A stretch of DNA of 64,000 bases from JBGQAS01 sp964498605. GTDB lineage: Bacteria > Chloroflexota > Anaerolineae > Anaerolineales > Anaerolineaceae. The notes below the pieces were generated by a model, which was given only the letters and a program-made list of their open reading frames with translations, did no database searches and was not told where the DNA came from. Below, piece by piece: positions 49,176 to 58,025 of this stretch (position 1 is the stretch's first letter; each line of letters opens with the position of its first letter). The DNA lies in the NCBI GenBank assembly GCA_964498605.1, contig CAZCHK010000004.1, forward strand, positions 4,245 to 68,244, read 5' to 3'. The translations under genes and the position numbers were made by a program.

Positions 49176-51059
49176 TTATTCCCCCGGCATTTCCATGCTC
49201 ATCTTTTCCCATTCGTTCAAGCGCTCATCCAGCAGCCTCTGCAGGCTGACAATCTCCTGTCCAAGCGTATAGATGCGCCGAGATTCCTTCGGAAGAGCCT
49301 GCATTTGGACGCTCAGGCTCTCGAGATCGCGTTCCAGCTGGGCGATTTCTTCCTCAAGGCTGCTTACCTGCTCCCGCTTTTTCCGCAGCTGATCCTTGCT
49401 GAGGCTTGCACGTGTTGCCTGCTCACGCGCATTTCCTTTGCTGGGTTGTTTTTCAGACGCGCCTGCCTGCCGCGATGAGCGATACTCGCTGTATGTGCCT
49501 TTGAAAACCGTCATGGAGCGCTCATCCGGATCCACCTCCCAGATCTGCGTCGCCAGCGCATCGATCAGGTAGCGGTCATGCGAGACCAGCAGGATGGTTC
49601 CTTTGTAGTCACCCAGAATGCCCTGCAGGATATCCTGGGACGGCAGATCAAGGTGATTGGTCGGTTCATCCAGCAGCAGCAGATTCGCTCCCCGCAGCGC
49701 CAGGCAGGCCAGCGCCAGCCGTCCGCGTTCTCCGCCCGAAAGGGTGTCCACGGTCATGAAAACATCCTCCCCGGTAAACAAAAAACTGGCCAGGTAATCG
49801 CGTACCTGTCCGGGCAGCCACTTGGGTTCCAGCGCCTCAATCTCCTCCATCAGCGTCCAATCAGCGTGTAGTCCCTCGTGGGCCTGCGCGAAGTAACCCA
49901 CATTCAAACTTGCTCCCAGCTGCGCTTCGCCAGCGTATGGTGGCATCTTCTCAAGGATCGTTTTCAGGAAGGTGGTTTTTCCGGCGCCATTCGGTCCCAA
50001 AATCGCAGCGCATTCTCCGCGCTTCAATATCAGGTCCGGGACACTGAACAGCGCGTGCCCCTCATCAGCATATCCAACCTGCAGATCATATGTGCGCAGG
50101 ACAAGATCCCCCGATCTTCCACCTGATTCCAACTTCAGGTGCAGGCTGCGTTTTTTCCTAGGCGCGGAGAGGCGGCTTTCAACAAGCAGGCGGGACAGCC
50201 TGCGCAGCCGCCCTTTCGCCTGGTTGGTGTTCTGCCCGGCAATGTTCCTGCGGATGTAGTCCTCTTCCTTCTCGATATGCTCATTCTGTTTTTCGTATTC
50301 CTGCATGCGCCGCTCGTATCGCTCAGCCCGCTGCAGCAGGTAAGCAGAATAGTTGCCGCGGTAGATTTCCAGTTCTGGTGTCATCTCCCAGATGGTACTG
50401 ACCGCCCGGTCCAGGAAGTATCGGTCATGCGAGACAGTCAGCATGGCGCCCTGCCACCTGCTGAAGTAATCTTCCAACCACTCCACAGCAGCGATGTCCA
50501 AGTGATTGGTCGGCTCGTCCATCAGCAGCAGGTCCGGACTGTCCAGCAGGAGCTTCGCCAGCAGCGCGCGGGTGCGCTGCCCGCCGGACAGCTGCGCCAG
50601 CGGCCGCTGCTCATCCTCACGAGTAAATCCCAAACCGCTGAGCGTCTGGCGGATGGTCAGTTCATAAGTGTAGCCACCCTGGTGTTCAAACTCACGCTGC
50701 AGGGTGCCGTAGTCATCCAGATCTTCTCCCTGCTGAAGGCGTTCCTCCATCCTGTGCAGGGTATCCTGCTTCGCGATCAGGTTCTTAAAGACCAGCAGGC
50801 ATTCGTCCCACAGGGTGTTCCTGCTCTCAAACTGGGCTTCCTGGGGCAGGTATCCGACGCGGATCCCCTTGGCTTTCTGGACCTTTCCCCCGGATGCCTC
50901 TTCCAGCCCGACCAGGATGCGCAGCAAGGTCGTTTTTCCGATCCCGTTGACGCCCAGAAGACCGATCCTGGACATGCGGGGAACAGCAAAGCTGATGCCG
51001 GCGAAAATATCGTTGGCACCAAATGATTTGGACAGGTTATTGACTGTGATCAAGGACAT
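49176..51059 (-). CDS. ABC-F family ATPase (ribosome-associated, Uup/YdiF-like)
   Basis: A 627-residue protein with two ATP-binding cassettes and no membrane domain. Walker A motifs are GVNGIGKTTLL and GPNGAGKTTFL; signature motifs are LSGGQRTRALLAKLLLDSPD and LSGGERGRLALACLALR, each followed by LMDEPTNHLD or LLDEPTNHLD. The linker between the cassettes is Arg/Tyr-rich, as in ABC-F translation factors, and the last 70 residues form a coiled coil (RKKREQVSSLEEEIAQLERD). Such proteins act on the ribosomal E site; some give antibiotic resistance. The start at 51059 begins MSLITVNNLSKSFG; an upstream frame extension is not conserved. Subfamily is not certain. Confidence 0.92.
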   Translation of the reverse strand: MSLITVNNLSKSFGANDIFAGISFAVPRMSRIGLLGVNGIGKTTLLRILVGLEEASGGKVQKAKGIRVGYLPQEAQFESRNTLWDECLLVFKNLIAKQDTLHRMEERLQQGEDLDDYGTLQREFEHQGGYTYELTIRQTLSGLGFTREDEQRPLAQLSGGQRTRALLAKLLLDSPDLLLMDEPTNHLDIAAVEWLEDYFSRWQGAMLTVSHDRYFLDRAVSTIWEMTPELEIYRGNYSAYLLQRAERYERRMQEYEKQNEHIEKEEDYIRRNIAGQNTNQAKGRLRRLSRLLVESRLSAPRKKRSLHLKLESGGRSGDLVLRTYDLQVGYADEGHALFSVPDLILKRGECAAILGPNGAGKTTFLKTILEKMPPYAGEAQLGASLNVGYFAQAHEGLHADWTLMEEIEALEPKWLPGQVRDYLASFLFTGEDVFMTVDTLSGGERGRLALACLALRGANLLLLDEPTNHLDLPSQDILQGILGDYKGTILLVSHDRYLIDALATQIWEVDPDERSMTVFKGTYSEYRSSRQAGASEKQPSKGNAREQATRASLSKDQLRKKREQVSSLEEEIAQLERDLESLSVQMQALPKESRRIYTLGQEIVSLQRLLDERLNEWEKMSMEMPGE

Positions 51060-51081
51060 GTTTGCCCCGTTTCGCGTGGCA

Positions 51082-51090
51082 AGTATACCA
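51082..51090 (-). promoter_or_regulatory. Extended -10 promoter for the ABC-F gene (TGgTATACT)
   Basis: On the minus strand, 22 bases upstream of the ABC-F ATG. It lies back to back with the divergent promoter at 51111-51119. Confidence 0.5.
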
Positions 51091-51110
51091 TGCAGAACCC
51101 TTGTCTTATT

Positions 51111-51119
51111 TGTTATAAT
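51111..51119 (+). promoter_or_regulatory. Extended -10 promoter for the DUF11 surface protein (TGtTATAAT)
   Basis: Perfect extended -10, 23 bases before the ATG at 51143, with GGAGGAG as the ribosome-binding site. No clear -35 box. Confidence 0.6.
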
Positions 51120-51142
51120 CATTTAATGGCGCGGAGGAGAAT

Positions 51143-53632
51143 ATGGCAGGAAAAGTAAACTTAAAAGAAACGTTCAGCAAACCCAGTGTGCAGTGGACGA
51201 TCATCGCCATCCTTTTGCTGACATTCATCGTGATCATGTTTTCAGTGTTCAATGCAGTCAAAGCCCCCGCGCTGCCACCCACGGTGGCTGTCGTCACCGC
51301 CGGGCAGAATGCAACCGTCGAGAGCATCCTCACCGCCACCGCTGAAGCCTCGCGAAATATCTTCCCAGCGACCTGGACGGTAACCGCAACGAACACTGCC
51401 CCGCCTGCCGCGACCTCAACATTGACTCCGACCATAACAAACACAGGCGCTGTCACTCTGACAGCGACCCGCACCCTCACCAGGACTCCCACGCGCACAA
51501 AGACCGTCGCCTATACCTTTAAAACTGCAACACCAATCAAAACCAAGACTCCCACCAGGACCCCTACGGTGGCAGGAAAATTGAGTATCAGCATGCTGCC
51601 AGCGTCGCAGACTTTCCTCACAGGAGGCACCGCCACATTTACAGTGACCGTCACCAACATTGGCGCGGTGACTGTCACGGATATCATCACGGATGACACG
51701 CTTGCCCCGAACTGCAGTAAAAGCCTGGGAACGCTTGCTCCCGGCGCGTCCACGACGTATTCCTGCACAAAAACTGGCGTGACGGCATCCTTCACAAATT
51801 TCATTTCCGCCATGGGACGTGACCCTGCCTGGAGGGATGTGTGGACGAACACAACTGCTGCCGTGGTGGTCACAGTAGCAACACCGCATATCACGCTTAC
51901 CAAAATCGCCAATGTCCCGTCATTCAATTCCACAGGCCAGACCATCACCTACACCATCACGGCCATCAACGACGGAAACGTGGATCTGACCAACGTCACC
52001 ATCTCGGATCCCATCCTGGGCACATTAACCTGTATACAGCCGATCACCCTGGCGCCATCGGGGACTCTGGTCTGCACAGGCACGCACGCTACTACTCAAG
52101 CGGATCTGGATGCGGGGACCTTCGCCAACACGGCGTCCGTATCCGGCACATCTCCATCCAGCATGGTTGTGACGGCGACCGCCACCCACACCCTCTCAAG
52201 CTCTGCTGTCGCCTCGGTGGCCATCTCCAAGTCACCCGATTCACCGAGTTTTGACTACGGCAGCGCGGCTTCGTTCACCATCACCGTCACCAATGACGGC
52301 CCCATCACCTTATCCGCCGTCTCTGTCAGTGACGCCCTTTCCCCGGACTGCGTCCGTGCCGCTCTTGGATCACTGGCTCCCGGTGCGTCCGCGAGCTATT
52401 CTTGTTCGGCAGCGAACGTCACGGCTGACTTCACCAACTCCGCCACGGTGTCTGCCACTCCGGCCACCGGTTCCGCGGTAACTGACACGGCCACCGCGAA
52501 TGTTGTCGTTTTGTACAACCCGGTTCTTTCATTGATAAAATCCGTCTCGGATGTCACCTACAGCACAGGCGAGACGCTCACCTACACGCTCACGGCAGCC
52601 AATCAAGGCAATGTCACGCTGACCAATGTGTCCATCTCGGATCCAAAGCTGGGCACGCTAGACTGTACCCCGACCCAGCCCGCAACGCTGCTCTCGGGAG
52701 AGTCCATGATATGCACCGCGGATCACCTGGTCACAGCCGACGACCTGGCGTACGGCGCGATCTACAACACCGCGGAAGCCACAGCAACCACGCCCAAAGG
52801 CGCCACCCTGACGGACAGCGATTTCATCACGGTTCTGGCCAGCCCCGTGCCTGACCGCGTCGCCTTCACGGTTGACGTGGATTCGGACGGCCAGCGGGAG
52901 ATTGTCAGCATGGCAACCGACGGGTCAGCCGTGCAGACAATCAACAATGTCCTGGATATGCATTTCGGTGATTGGGCAGCTTCCCGTGACTGGATGGTCT
53001 TTTCCACAGATACAGGCACACTTTACCGCATACGGCCGGATGGCACCGAGCTGACCCTGATTCCCAACCAGCCTTCCGGCAGCAATATGCAGGCGGAATG
53101 GTCACCCAACAACAACTGGATCGTATTTGTCAATGTTAACGCAAGCCAGACTGACCTGTACATGATCCAGCCGGATGGATCCAATCTCACCCGGCTGACA
53201 AATGACGCCGCGGTTGAAACCGATCCCTCCTGGGTGGCAGGCAGCACGGAGATCTACTTTGTTTATTCCGGTGATCCCGATATATACAAGCTGACCGTCT
53301 CTCCCGTAGGCACACCGACAATCCTGGTGGATCTCACCGGAGGGTCCAGCGCGTCCCCGCACGGCAACACGGCCGGTACTGCCATCATCTTCGCCCGCGA
53401 TGCAGTGGATGGCAACCTGTGGGACATTTACACCGCGGACAGCAGCGGTGGAAGCATTGCAGCAATGACTGGTCTCAACAACACCTTCAACCAAACGCAG
53501 CCCGCATTTTCGCGCGACGGTACGACGGTTATCTACCTGTCCGATGCGACAGGTGCTGTTGAGGTCTATATTGGAACCACGGCAGTTCCCAACGCCTGGA
53601 GCGGCGAGGCTTACCCGGCCTGGATGCCCTAA
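51143..53632 (+). CDS. Membrane-anchored surface protein with DUF11 repeats and a TolB-like beta-propeller
   Basis: An 829-residue protein. A single N-terminal helix (WTIIAILLLTFIVIMFSVFN, residues 18-37) is not followed by a cleavage site, so it likely anchors the protein. Residues 110-150 are a Thr/Pro/Lys stalk. Four DUF11-like repeats follow (from about residues 152, 252, 356 and 455), each with phrases such as TFTVTVTNIGAVTVTDI, LGTLAPGASTTYSCTKT and TYTLTAANQGNVTLTNVSIS. From about residue 570 a TolB-like propeller has blades ending in YRIRPDGTELTLIP, YMIQPDGSNLTRLTNDAAVE and IYTADSSGG. DUF11 and PD40 repeats serve adhesion or display. It is single-gene with its own promoter and terminator. 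Function beyond surface binding is unknown. Confidence 0.88.
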   Translation: MAGKVNLKETFSKPSVQWTIIAILLLTFIVIMFSVFNAVKAPALPPTVAVVTAGQNATVESILTATAEASRNIFPATWTVTATNTAPPAATSTLTPTITNTGAVTLTATRTLTRTPTRTKTVAYTFKTATPIKTKTPTRTPTVAGKLSISMLPASQTFLTGGTATFTVTVTNIGAVTVTDIITDDTLAPNCSKSLGTLAPGASTTYSCTKTGVTASFTNFISAMGRDPAWRDVWTNTTAAVVVTVATPHITLTKIANVPSFNSTGQTITYTITAINDGNVDLTNVTISDPILGTLTCIQPITLAPSGTLVCTGTHATTQADLDAGTFANTASVSGTSPSSMVVTATATHTLSSSAVASVAISKSPDSPSFDYGSAASFTITVTNDGPITLSAVSVSDALSPDCVRAALGSLAPGASASYSCSAANVTADFTNSATVSATPATGSAVTDTATANVVVLYNPVLSLIKSVSDVTYSTGETLTYTLTAANQGNVTLTNVSISDPKLGTLDCTPTQPATLLSGESMICTADHLVTADDLAYGAIYNTAEATATTPKGATLTDSDFITVLASPVPDRVAFTVDVDSDGQREIVSMATDGSAVQTINNVLDMHFGDWAASRDWMVFSTDTGTLYRIRPDGTELTLIPNQPSGSNMQAEWSPNNNWIVFVNVNASQTDLYMIQPDGSNLTRLTNDAAVETDPSWVAGSTEIYFVYSGDPDIYKLTVSPVGTPTILVDLTGGSSASPHGNTAGTAIIFARDAVDGNLWDIYTADSSGGSIAAMTGLNNTFNQTQPAFSRDGTTVIYLSDATGAVEVYIGTTAVPNAWSGEAYPAWMP

Positions 53633-53652
53633 TCTTCTCTTTTCTGACTGTA

Positions 53653-53685
53653 AGTCCCCGAACACGAGATGTCGGGGACTTTTTC
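53653..53685 (+). terminator. Rho-independent terminator after the DUF11 gene
   Basis: A 9-base-pair stem (AGTCCCCGA/TCGGGGACT) with a ten-base loop, followed by TTTTTC, 20 bases after the stop codon. Confidence 0.85.
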
Positions 53686-53980
53686 TTGGCAGACTGTGTT
53701 CTATCTTCTCGGCCTCACATCGGGTCAAATGACTCGCGTAGCGCAGGCCAGCCATTCGGTCAAAAGATAGTGTAACCAAATAACTGGAAAATCACGAGGA
53801 GACCAGGGATTCTTACCAATCATCAATTTCAGGACAGACTTCGCAAAGCGCTTTTTCTCATGCCAGCAGCAGAGCTGTTTATTGGGGTTCAAGCGCGCCT
53901 TTGGGAAGTGTTTCCCTCTACTACGATGTGGAATGGCGGGAGCCCACGTGTCACACTCAAGATCATTTTTTTTGTTTGAC
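53686..53980. other. Intergenic stretch with no supported gene
   Basis: Between the DUF11 terminator and the zinc-ribbon gene. A 90-codon minus-strand ORF (53725-53997) has no ribosome-binding site or recognisable motif, and overlaps the zinc-ribbon end by 17 bases. It may be a decayed remnant. I see no repeat, RNA or mobile-element end here. Confidence 0.4.
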
Positions 53981-54496
53981 TTACTTGCCATCAACAACTT
54001 GCTTGTGGTGTTCGATCTCTTTCACCTTTTGCTCGATTAAATCGCGGTAAGGCTTCATCCTTTTTCTTTGCTTGTCGAGAGATGAAATGAGCACCCAAAC
54101 GCCCAGCCCAAAAACGATCGAACCGGTGATAAAGCCTGCAATGATCCATCCGGATTCTCCGGATAACGCGCCAAAACCGCCCAATAAACACGCCATCGTT
54201 CCAATAGCAAACAGAGCATAAGAGAGTTTTTCCAGGCAGCCTTTTTCGTTGGGTGAAGGCATGCTGCGGTGGATATCTTCAATTTCCTCTTTCAGCCGTA
54301 CGATCGCGAGCTCGGATGCCGTCTTATCGATCCCGGCGCGGACCCCTTGCAGTTCCTCGAAAACCGGATCCAGGGAGATGATGCCCCCGCTGCGGTTGAT
54401 GACATGCTCGTTCCCGCAGTGAGCGCAGGCGAACTTGTTGACTTTTTCTCCAATCTGCAGTTTTGCTCCGCAGGATGGACAGGTGAGGGTTATCAG
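53981..54496 (-). CDS. Zinc-ribbon membrane protein lacking a normal start codon
   Basis: The protein has a clear N-terminal zinc ribbon (LTCPSCGAKLQIG, then KFACAHCGNEHVINR: two Cys-x2-Cys pairs 14 residues apart). A predicted coiled coil follows (ELAIVRLKEEIEDIHRS), then two membrane helices (about residues 87-105 and 112-134), and a charged helical tail. The frame is open up to a TAG at 54552-54554 but holds no ATG, GTG or TTG before the zinc ribbon; the first ATG (54262) would remove it. I place the start at CTG 54496 as the best guess; ATC or ATA codons nearby are alternatives. It could be a 5'-damaged pseudogene. Function unknown. Confidence 0.5.
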   Translation of the reverse strand: MITLTCPSCGAKLQIGEKVNKFACAHCGNEHVINRSGGIISLDPVFEELQGVRAGIDKTASELAIVRLKEEIEDIHRSMPSPNEKGCLEKLSYALFAIGTMACLLGGFGALSGESGWIIAGFITGSIVFGLGVWVLISSLDKQRKRMKPYRDLIEQKVKEIEHHKQVVDGK

Positions 54497-54673
54497 GTCA
54501 GGTATGATGCACGCTCCAGTGTTCGAATCGTCTTCTGCTGCCGGTTGGATCGTAAACTAATGGCGGTCAGAATCATGAAATTGCAGCGGTTCAGAAAATT
54601 GAACCGCCCAATTGTACACTACGAATTCATCTCAATGGATAAGGTTCATTACCAACGCTCAATTAATAATCGT

Positions 54674-54705
54674 GATAAACCGCCGATTTCTACCGGCGGT
54701 TTATC
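54674..54705 (-). terminator. Strong hairpin after the ABC importer operon
   Basis: A perfect 12-base-pair stem (GATAAACCGCCG/CGGCGGTTTATC) with an eight-base loop, 25 bases past the stop of the last importer gene. There is no long T run after it, only the TTTATC in the stem, so termination is likely but less certain. A second smaller hairpin (GCGGTTCA/TGAACCGC, 54586-54607) lies further on. Confidence 0.55.
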
Positions 54706-54730
54706 AATTGAACCCTGTCTGCTGATTTTC

Positions 54731-55753
54731 TCATACATACTTTTCCGCGAAGTGACACGCCACCGTGTGACCTGACCGCAGCTCGCGCAGCTGAGGCTCC
54801 TCCTTGGAGCAGATCTCCTTGGCGATGGGACACCTGGGGTGGAAACGGCAGCCGGCAGGCGGATTGATCGGGTTGGGGATCTCTCCTTCGGGCATTTGTT
54901 TGGTGCGCCGCGCGGTCGGGTCGGGCACGGGGACCGCCTCCATCAAGGCGCGCGTGTAGGGGTGCAGCGGATGGGCATATACCTCGCGCAGGTCGCCTTG
55001 CTCGCACAGGCGTCCCAGGTAGAGAATGCCGATGCGGTCGCAGATGTACTTGGCGGTGGCCAGGTCGTGGGTGATGAAAAGATAGGTCAGGTTGAACTCG
55101 TTTTTGAGGTGCACCATCAGGTCCAGTAGCAGCGCGCGCACGCTCACGTCCGCCATGGCGATGGGCTCGTCAGCCAGCACGAGATCGGGTTTGGTCACCA
55201 GCGCGCGCGCGATGACCACGCGCTGCCTCTGGCCGCCTGAGATCTGGTGGGGAAATTTGCTGTAGAAATACGTGGCGGGCACCAGTCCGACCTTCTCGAA
55301 CATCCTCAGCACCATGTCGCGGTGCTGTTCTTTCAACGCCGGGAAGTGGATCTGCAATCCCTCCCGCACGGCGTCCCCCAGCGAAAGGCGCGGGTTGAGC
55401 GAAGCCATGGGGTCCTGGAAGATGACCTGCATGGCGCGGCGCATCGAACGCAGCTCGCTGGCTGGAAGCCCGCCCAGATCGATCCCGCGGAATTTGACCG
55501 TGCCTTCGGTGGGCATTTCAAGCCCGATGGCGAGGCGCCCGATGGTGGTCTTGCCGCTGCCGGATTCACCTGCCAGTCCGTAAGCTTCACCGCAGCGGAT
55601 CTGGATGTCCACGCCGTCCACGGCGCGCACATATTCCTTCTTTCCCGCCAGGAGTGTATCCAGAAAAGTTTTCTGCACCGGGTACCACATCTTCACCCCG
55701 CGCAGGTCGACGAGAATATCCTGATTGAGTAGATCGGCTGCTCTCGGGCTCAT
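54731..55753 (-). CDS. Oligopeptide/dipeptide ABC importer, second ATP-binding protein (OppF/DppF-like)
   Basis: A 340-residue ATPase. Walker A is GLAGESGSGKTTIGRLA, the signature is ISGGQRQRVVIARALVTKPD and Walker B is LVLADEPIAM, where the usual Asp after Ala-Met is kept (MADVSVRA). The C-terminal GCRFHPRCPIAKEIC carries the Cys motif of Opp/Dpp ATPases that binds an iron-sulfur cluster in some members. The start at 55753 overlaps the OppD-like stop by four bases and follows AAGGTGAAGAA. It pairs with OppD to power the importer at 54.7-60.7 kb. Confidence 0.93.
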   Translation of the reverse strand: MSPRAADLLNQDILVDLRGVKMWYPVQKTFLDTLLAGKKEYVRAVDGVDIQIRCGEAYGLAGESGSGKTTIGRLAIGLEMPTEGTVKFRGIDLGGLPASELRSMRRAMQVIFQDPMASLNPRLSLGDAVREGLQIHFPALKEQHRDMVLRMFEKVGLVPATYFYSKFPHQISGGQRQRVVIARALVTKPDLVLADEPIAMADVSVRALLLDLMVHLKNEFNLTYLFITHDLATAKYICDRIGILYLGRLCEQGDLREVYAHPLHPYTRALMEAVPVPDPTARRTKQMPEGEIPNPINPPAGCRFHPRCPIAKEICSKEEPQLRELRSGHTVACHFAEKYV

Positions 55754-56745
55754 TTCTTCACCTTGTCTTGTTGCTGCTGGTAGAGCCAGCACATCACCTG
55801 CTGACCGTTCCTGTACACCTGCAATTTCGGGATCTCACGCTTGCAGATCTCCATGGCCTTTGGGCAGCGCGGGTGGAAGCGGCATCCGGAAGGCGGGTGG
55901 GACAGGTTGGGCGGCTCTCCACTCATTTTGTATAAATCTTCATGATCAGATAACTTGATTGAAGGAACCGCAGCCAGTAAACCCTGAGTGTAGGGGTGAA
56001 GGGGTTTCTTGAACACCTCCACGATGTCTCCAATCTCGACGATGTGCCCGGCGTACATGACAGCGATGCGGTCGGCGATCTCGGCGATCAGGGCGATGTT
56101 GTGGCTGATGGCCAGGATGGCAACCCCGTATGTATCACGGATCTCGCGCAGCTGGTCCGCCAGCTTGGCTTCAACGATCACATCCAGCGAGGTGGTGGCT
56201 TCGTCCGCCACGATCAGGTTGGCGTTCAGGATCAGCCCGATGCCCACCATCACGCGTTGGCGCATGCCCCCCGAAAGCTGGTGCGGGTAGGATGCCAGGC
56301 GGTTCTGGCGGATGCCCAGGCGCTCAATCATGGCTGCGATGCGCGGGTAGGCCTGCTTTTTGCTTGTTCTTGCTTCGTGCACCTGGATGGCTTCCACCAG
56401 GTGCTCATCCACGCGCTGTACAGGATTGAGCGAGGTCATGGGATCCTGGAAGATCATGCTCACCTTGCGCCCGCGGAAAGAGCGCAGCTGCCTGTCGTTA
56501 AGCTGCATCACGTCCACGCCGTCGAAGATGTAGCTGGCCGCTTCGATCTTCGTTGGTGGCGGCAGCATGCGCATGAGCGCTTTGCCCATGGTGCTCTTGC
56601 CGCAGCCCGACTCACCGACCAGCCCCAGGATCTCGCTTTTGTAGATATCGAACGAGACATGATCCACCGCGCTCACCCTGCCCAGGCGGGTGCGGTACGT
56701 AACCGTGAAATCGCGTACGGACATGAGGATCTCTTGTTTGTTCAT
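55750..56745 (-). CDS. Oligopeptide/dipeptide ABC importer, first ATP-binding protein (OppD/DppD-like)
   Basis: A 331-residue ATPase. Walker A is GLVGESGCGKSTMGKAL, the signature is LSGGMRQRVMVGIGLILNAN and Walker B is LIVADEATTSLDV. The C-terminal extension has GCRFHPRCPKAMEICKRE, the same Cys motif as its partner. It begins one base before the end of the second permease gene, so the four genes are one unit. Confidence 0.93.
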   Translation of the reverse strand: MNKQEILMSVRDFTVTYRTRLGRVSAVDHVSFDIYKSEILGLVGESGCGKSTMGKALMRMLPPPTKIEAASYIFDGVDVMQLNDRQLRSFRGRKVSMIFQDPMTSLNPVQRVDEHLVEAIQVHEARTSKKQAYPRIAAMIERLGIRQNRLASYPHQLSGGMRQRVMVGIGLILNANLIVADEATTSLDVIVEAKLADQLREIRDTYGVAILAISHNIALIAEIADRIAVMYAGHIVEIGDIVEVFKKPLHPYTQGLLAAVPSIKLSDHEDLYKMSGEPPNLSHPPSGCRFHPRCPKAMEICKREIPKLQVYRNGQQVMCWLYQQQQDKVKK

Positions 56746-56746
56746 C

Positions 56747-58012
56747 TTAGAGCTCCGCCAGTCTTGGGTTGAGAATCTCGGACAGGCTCTCCCCCAGCAT
56801 GCTGAAGGACAGCGTCACCAGCGAGACCATCATGCCTGGGAACGCGATCAGCCAGGGCGCGCTGCGCAGGTAGTTCTTGCCTCGCGCGATGTCGATGCCC
56901 CAGTCGGGGATATCCGGCGGAAGCCCCAGCCCCAGAAAGCTCAAACCGGCTTCGGTCAAAATGGCGTCCGCCACGTTCACCGAAAAGATGATCGTGACCG
57001 AAGGGAAAACATTTGGAAAGATGTACTTCCACAGGATCTTGAAGGGCGACGCCCCCAGACTGCGGGCGGACTCCACGTAAAGCTCATTTTTCACCGACAG
57101 CGTCTGTCCGCGAACGATGCGGAAGTAGGTCGGGATGTACAGAATGGCGATTGCCACGATGATGTTGCCAATGCCCGCCCCAAGCACCGCCGCGATGGCG
57201 ATGGCCAGGATCAGGCCGGGGAAGGTGTACAGCGAATCCATGACCAGCGTCATGATGCGGTCGATCCAGCCGCCTACGAAGCCGCTGATCAGCCCGAGCG
57301 GCACACCGATGATGAAGGAGATCAGCGCTGATGAAAGCCCAACAATGAGAGCGATGCGCGTGCCCCAAATGATGCGGCTGAGCACATCCTGCCCAAGCTG
57401 GTTGGTCCCCATGATGAAACCCCTTCCGCCCTCTTCGCTGACGTTGCCCATCGATACGACCTGCGGGTAATCGTCCAGAATATCCCCCAGCTCGTCTGGA
57501 GAGGCCACGAAACCCGTGATCGCCCCGGACTGCAGGGCAGTGATGCCCTCCTCGACAGTTTCATAGCGCAGGTTGCGTACCTGGTAGGTATTGGAGGACC
57601 CGCTCTCATCGTTCAGATCGTTGAGAGCATCGCGCACAACCTTGTTGGACTGGCTGGCCATCAGGTAACCGATCGTGTTGGTCTTTGCCTGGGCGGACTG
57701 CTTGCTGGTGATATCGCGGAAAGAAGTGAAGGGGCTACCTTCAAGGACCCACAGCTGGTAGCCAGCCGGTGGTTCACCCGGGGCCAGGAAGGAAGGGGCT
57801 ACCTCCACAACCGGGTCGTACGGAGCGAACCACTGCGGGAAAAGTCCCAGAATAATGAAGAATATCAGGATGACGGCGCTGACGAGGATGAACCACCAGT
57901 CCCCCCCATACCACTTGCGCGCCATGAACAGCTTGCGCACAAACCCTACCTTGTCCAGCTCCAGCTGCCAGTCTTCCGCTTTCAATGCTTTTGGATTTTT
58001 TTCTTCAGGCAT
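56747..58012 (-). CDS. Oligopeptide/dipeptide ABC importer permease (OppC/DppC-like) with an inserted extracytoplasmic domain
   Basis: A 421-residue permease; typical OppC/DppC proteins are about 280-310. The first helix (residues 41-59) is followed by APYDP, then an extra segment (about residues 85-198) before the normal MGTNQLGQDVLSRIIWGTRI that starts the transport core. The core has five more helices with the EAA-type loop (ESARSLGASPFKILWKYIFP) and AGLSFLGLGLPPDIPDWG. The insert (TNTIGYLMASQSNKVVRDAL, YETVEEGITALQSGAITGFV, ASPDELGDILDDYPQVVSMG) looks like one lobe of a family 3 solute-binding domain. It would face outwards, next to the substrate-binding protein. The start at 58012 has a weak ribosome-binding site. 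Confidence 0.9.
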   Translation of the reverse strand: MPEEKNPKALKAEDWQLELDKVGFVRKLFMARKWYGGDWWFILVSAVILIFFIILGLFPQWFAPYDPVVEVAPSFLAPGEPPAGYQLWVLEGSPFTSFRDITSKQSAQAKTNTIGYLMASQSNKVVRDALNDLNDESGSSNTYQVRNLRYETVEEGITALQSGAITGFVASPDELGDILDDYPQVVSMGNVSEEGGRGFIMGTNQLGQDVLSRIIWGTRIALIVGLSSALISFIIGVPLGLISGFVGGWIDRIMTLVMDSLYTFPGLILAIAIAAVLGAGIGNIIVAIAILYIPTYFRIVRGQTLSVKNELYVESARSLGASPFKILWKYIFPNVFPSVTIIFSVNVADAILTEAGLSFLGLGLPPDIPDWGIDIARGKNYLRSAPWLIAFPGMMVSLVTLSFSMLGESLSEILNPRLAEL

Positions 58013-58025
58013 ATCACATCCATGA

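Noticed and set aside
53725..53997. 90-codon minus-strand ORF
   Set aside because: No ribosome-binding site, no motif, unusual composition, and it overlaps the end of the zinc-ribbon gene. A decayed remnant cannot be excluded.
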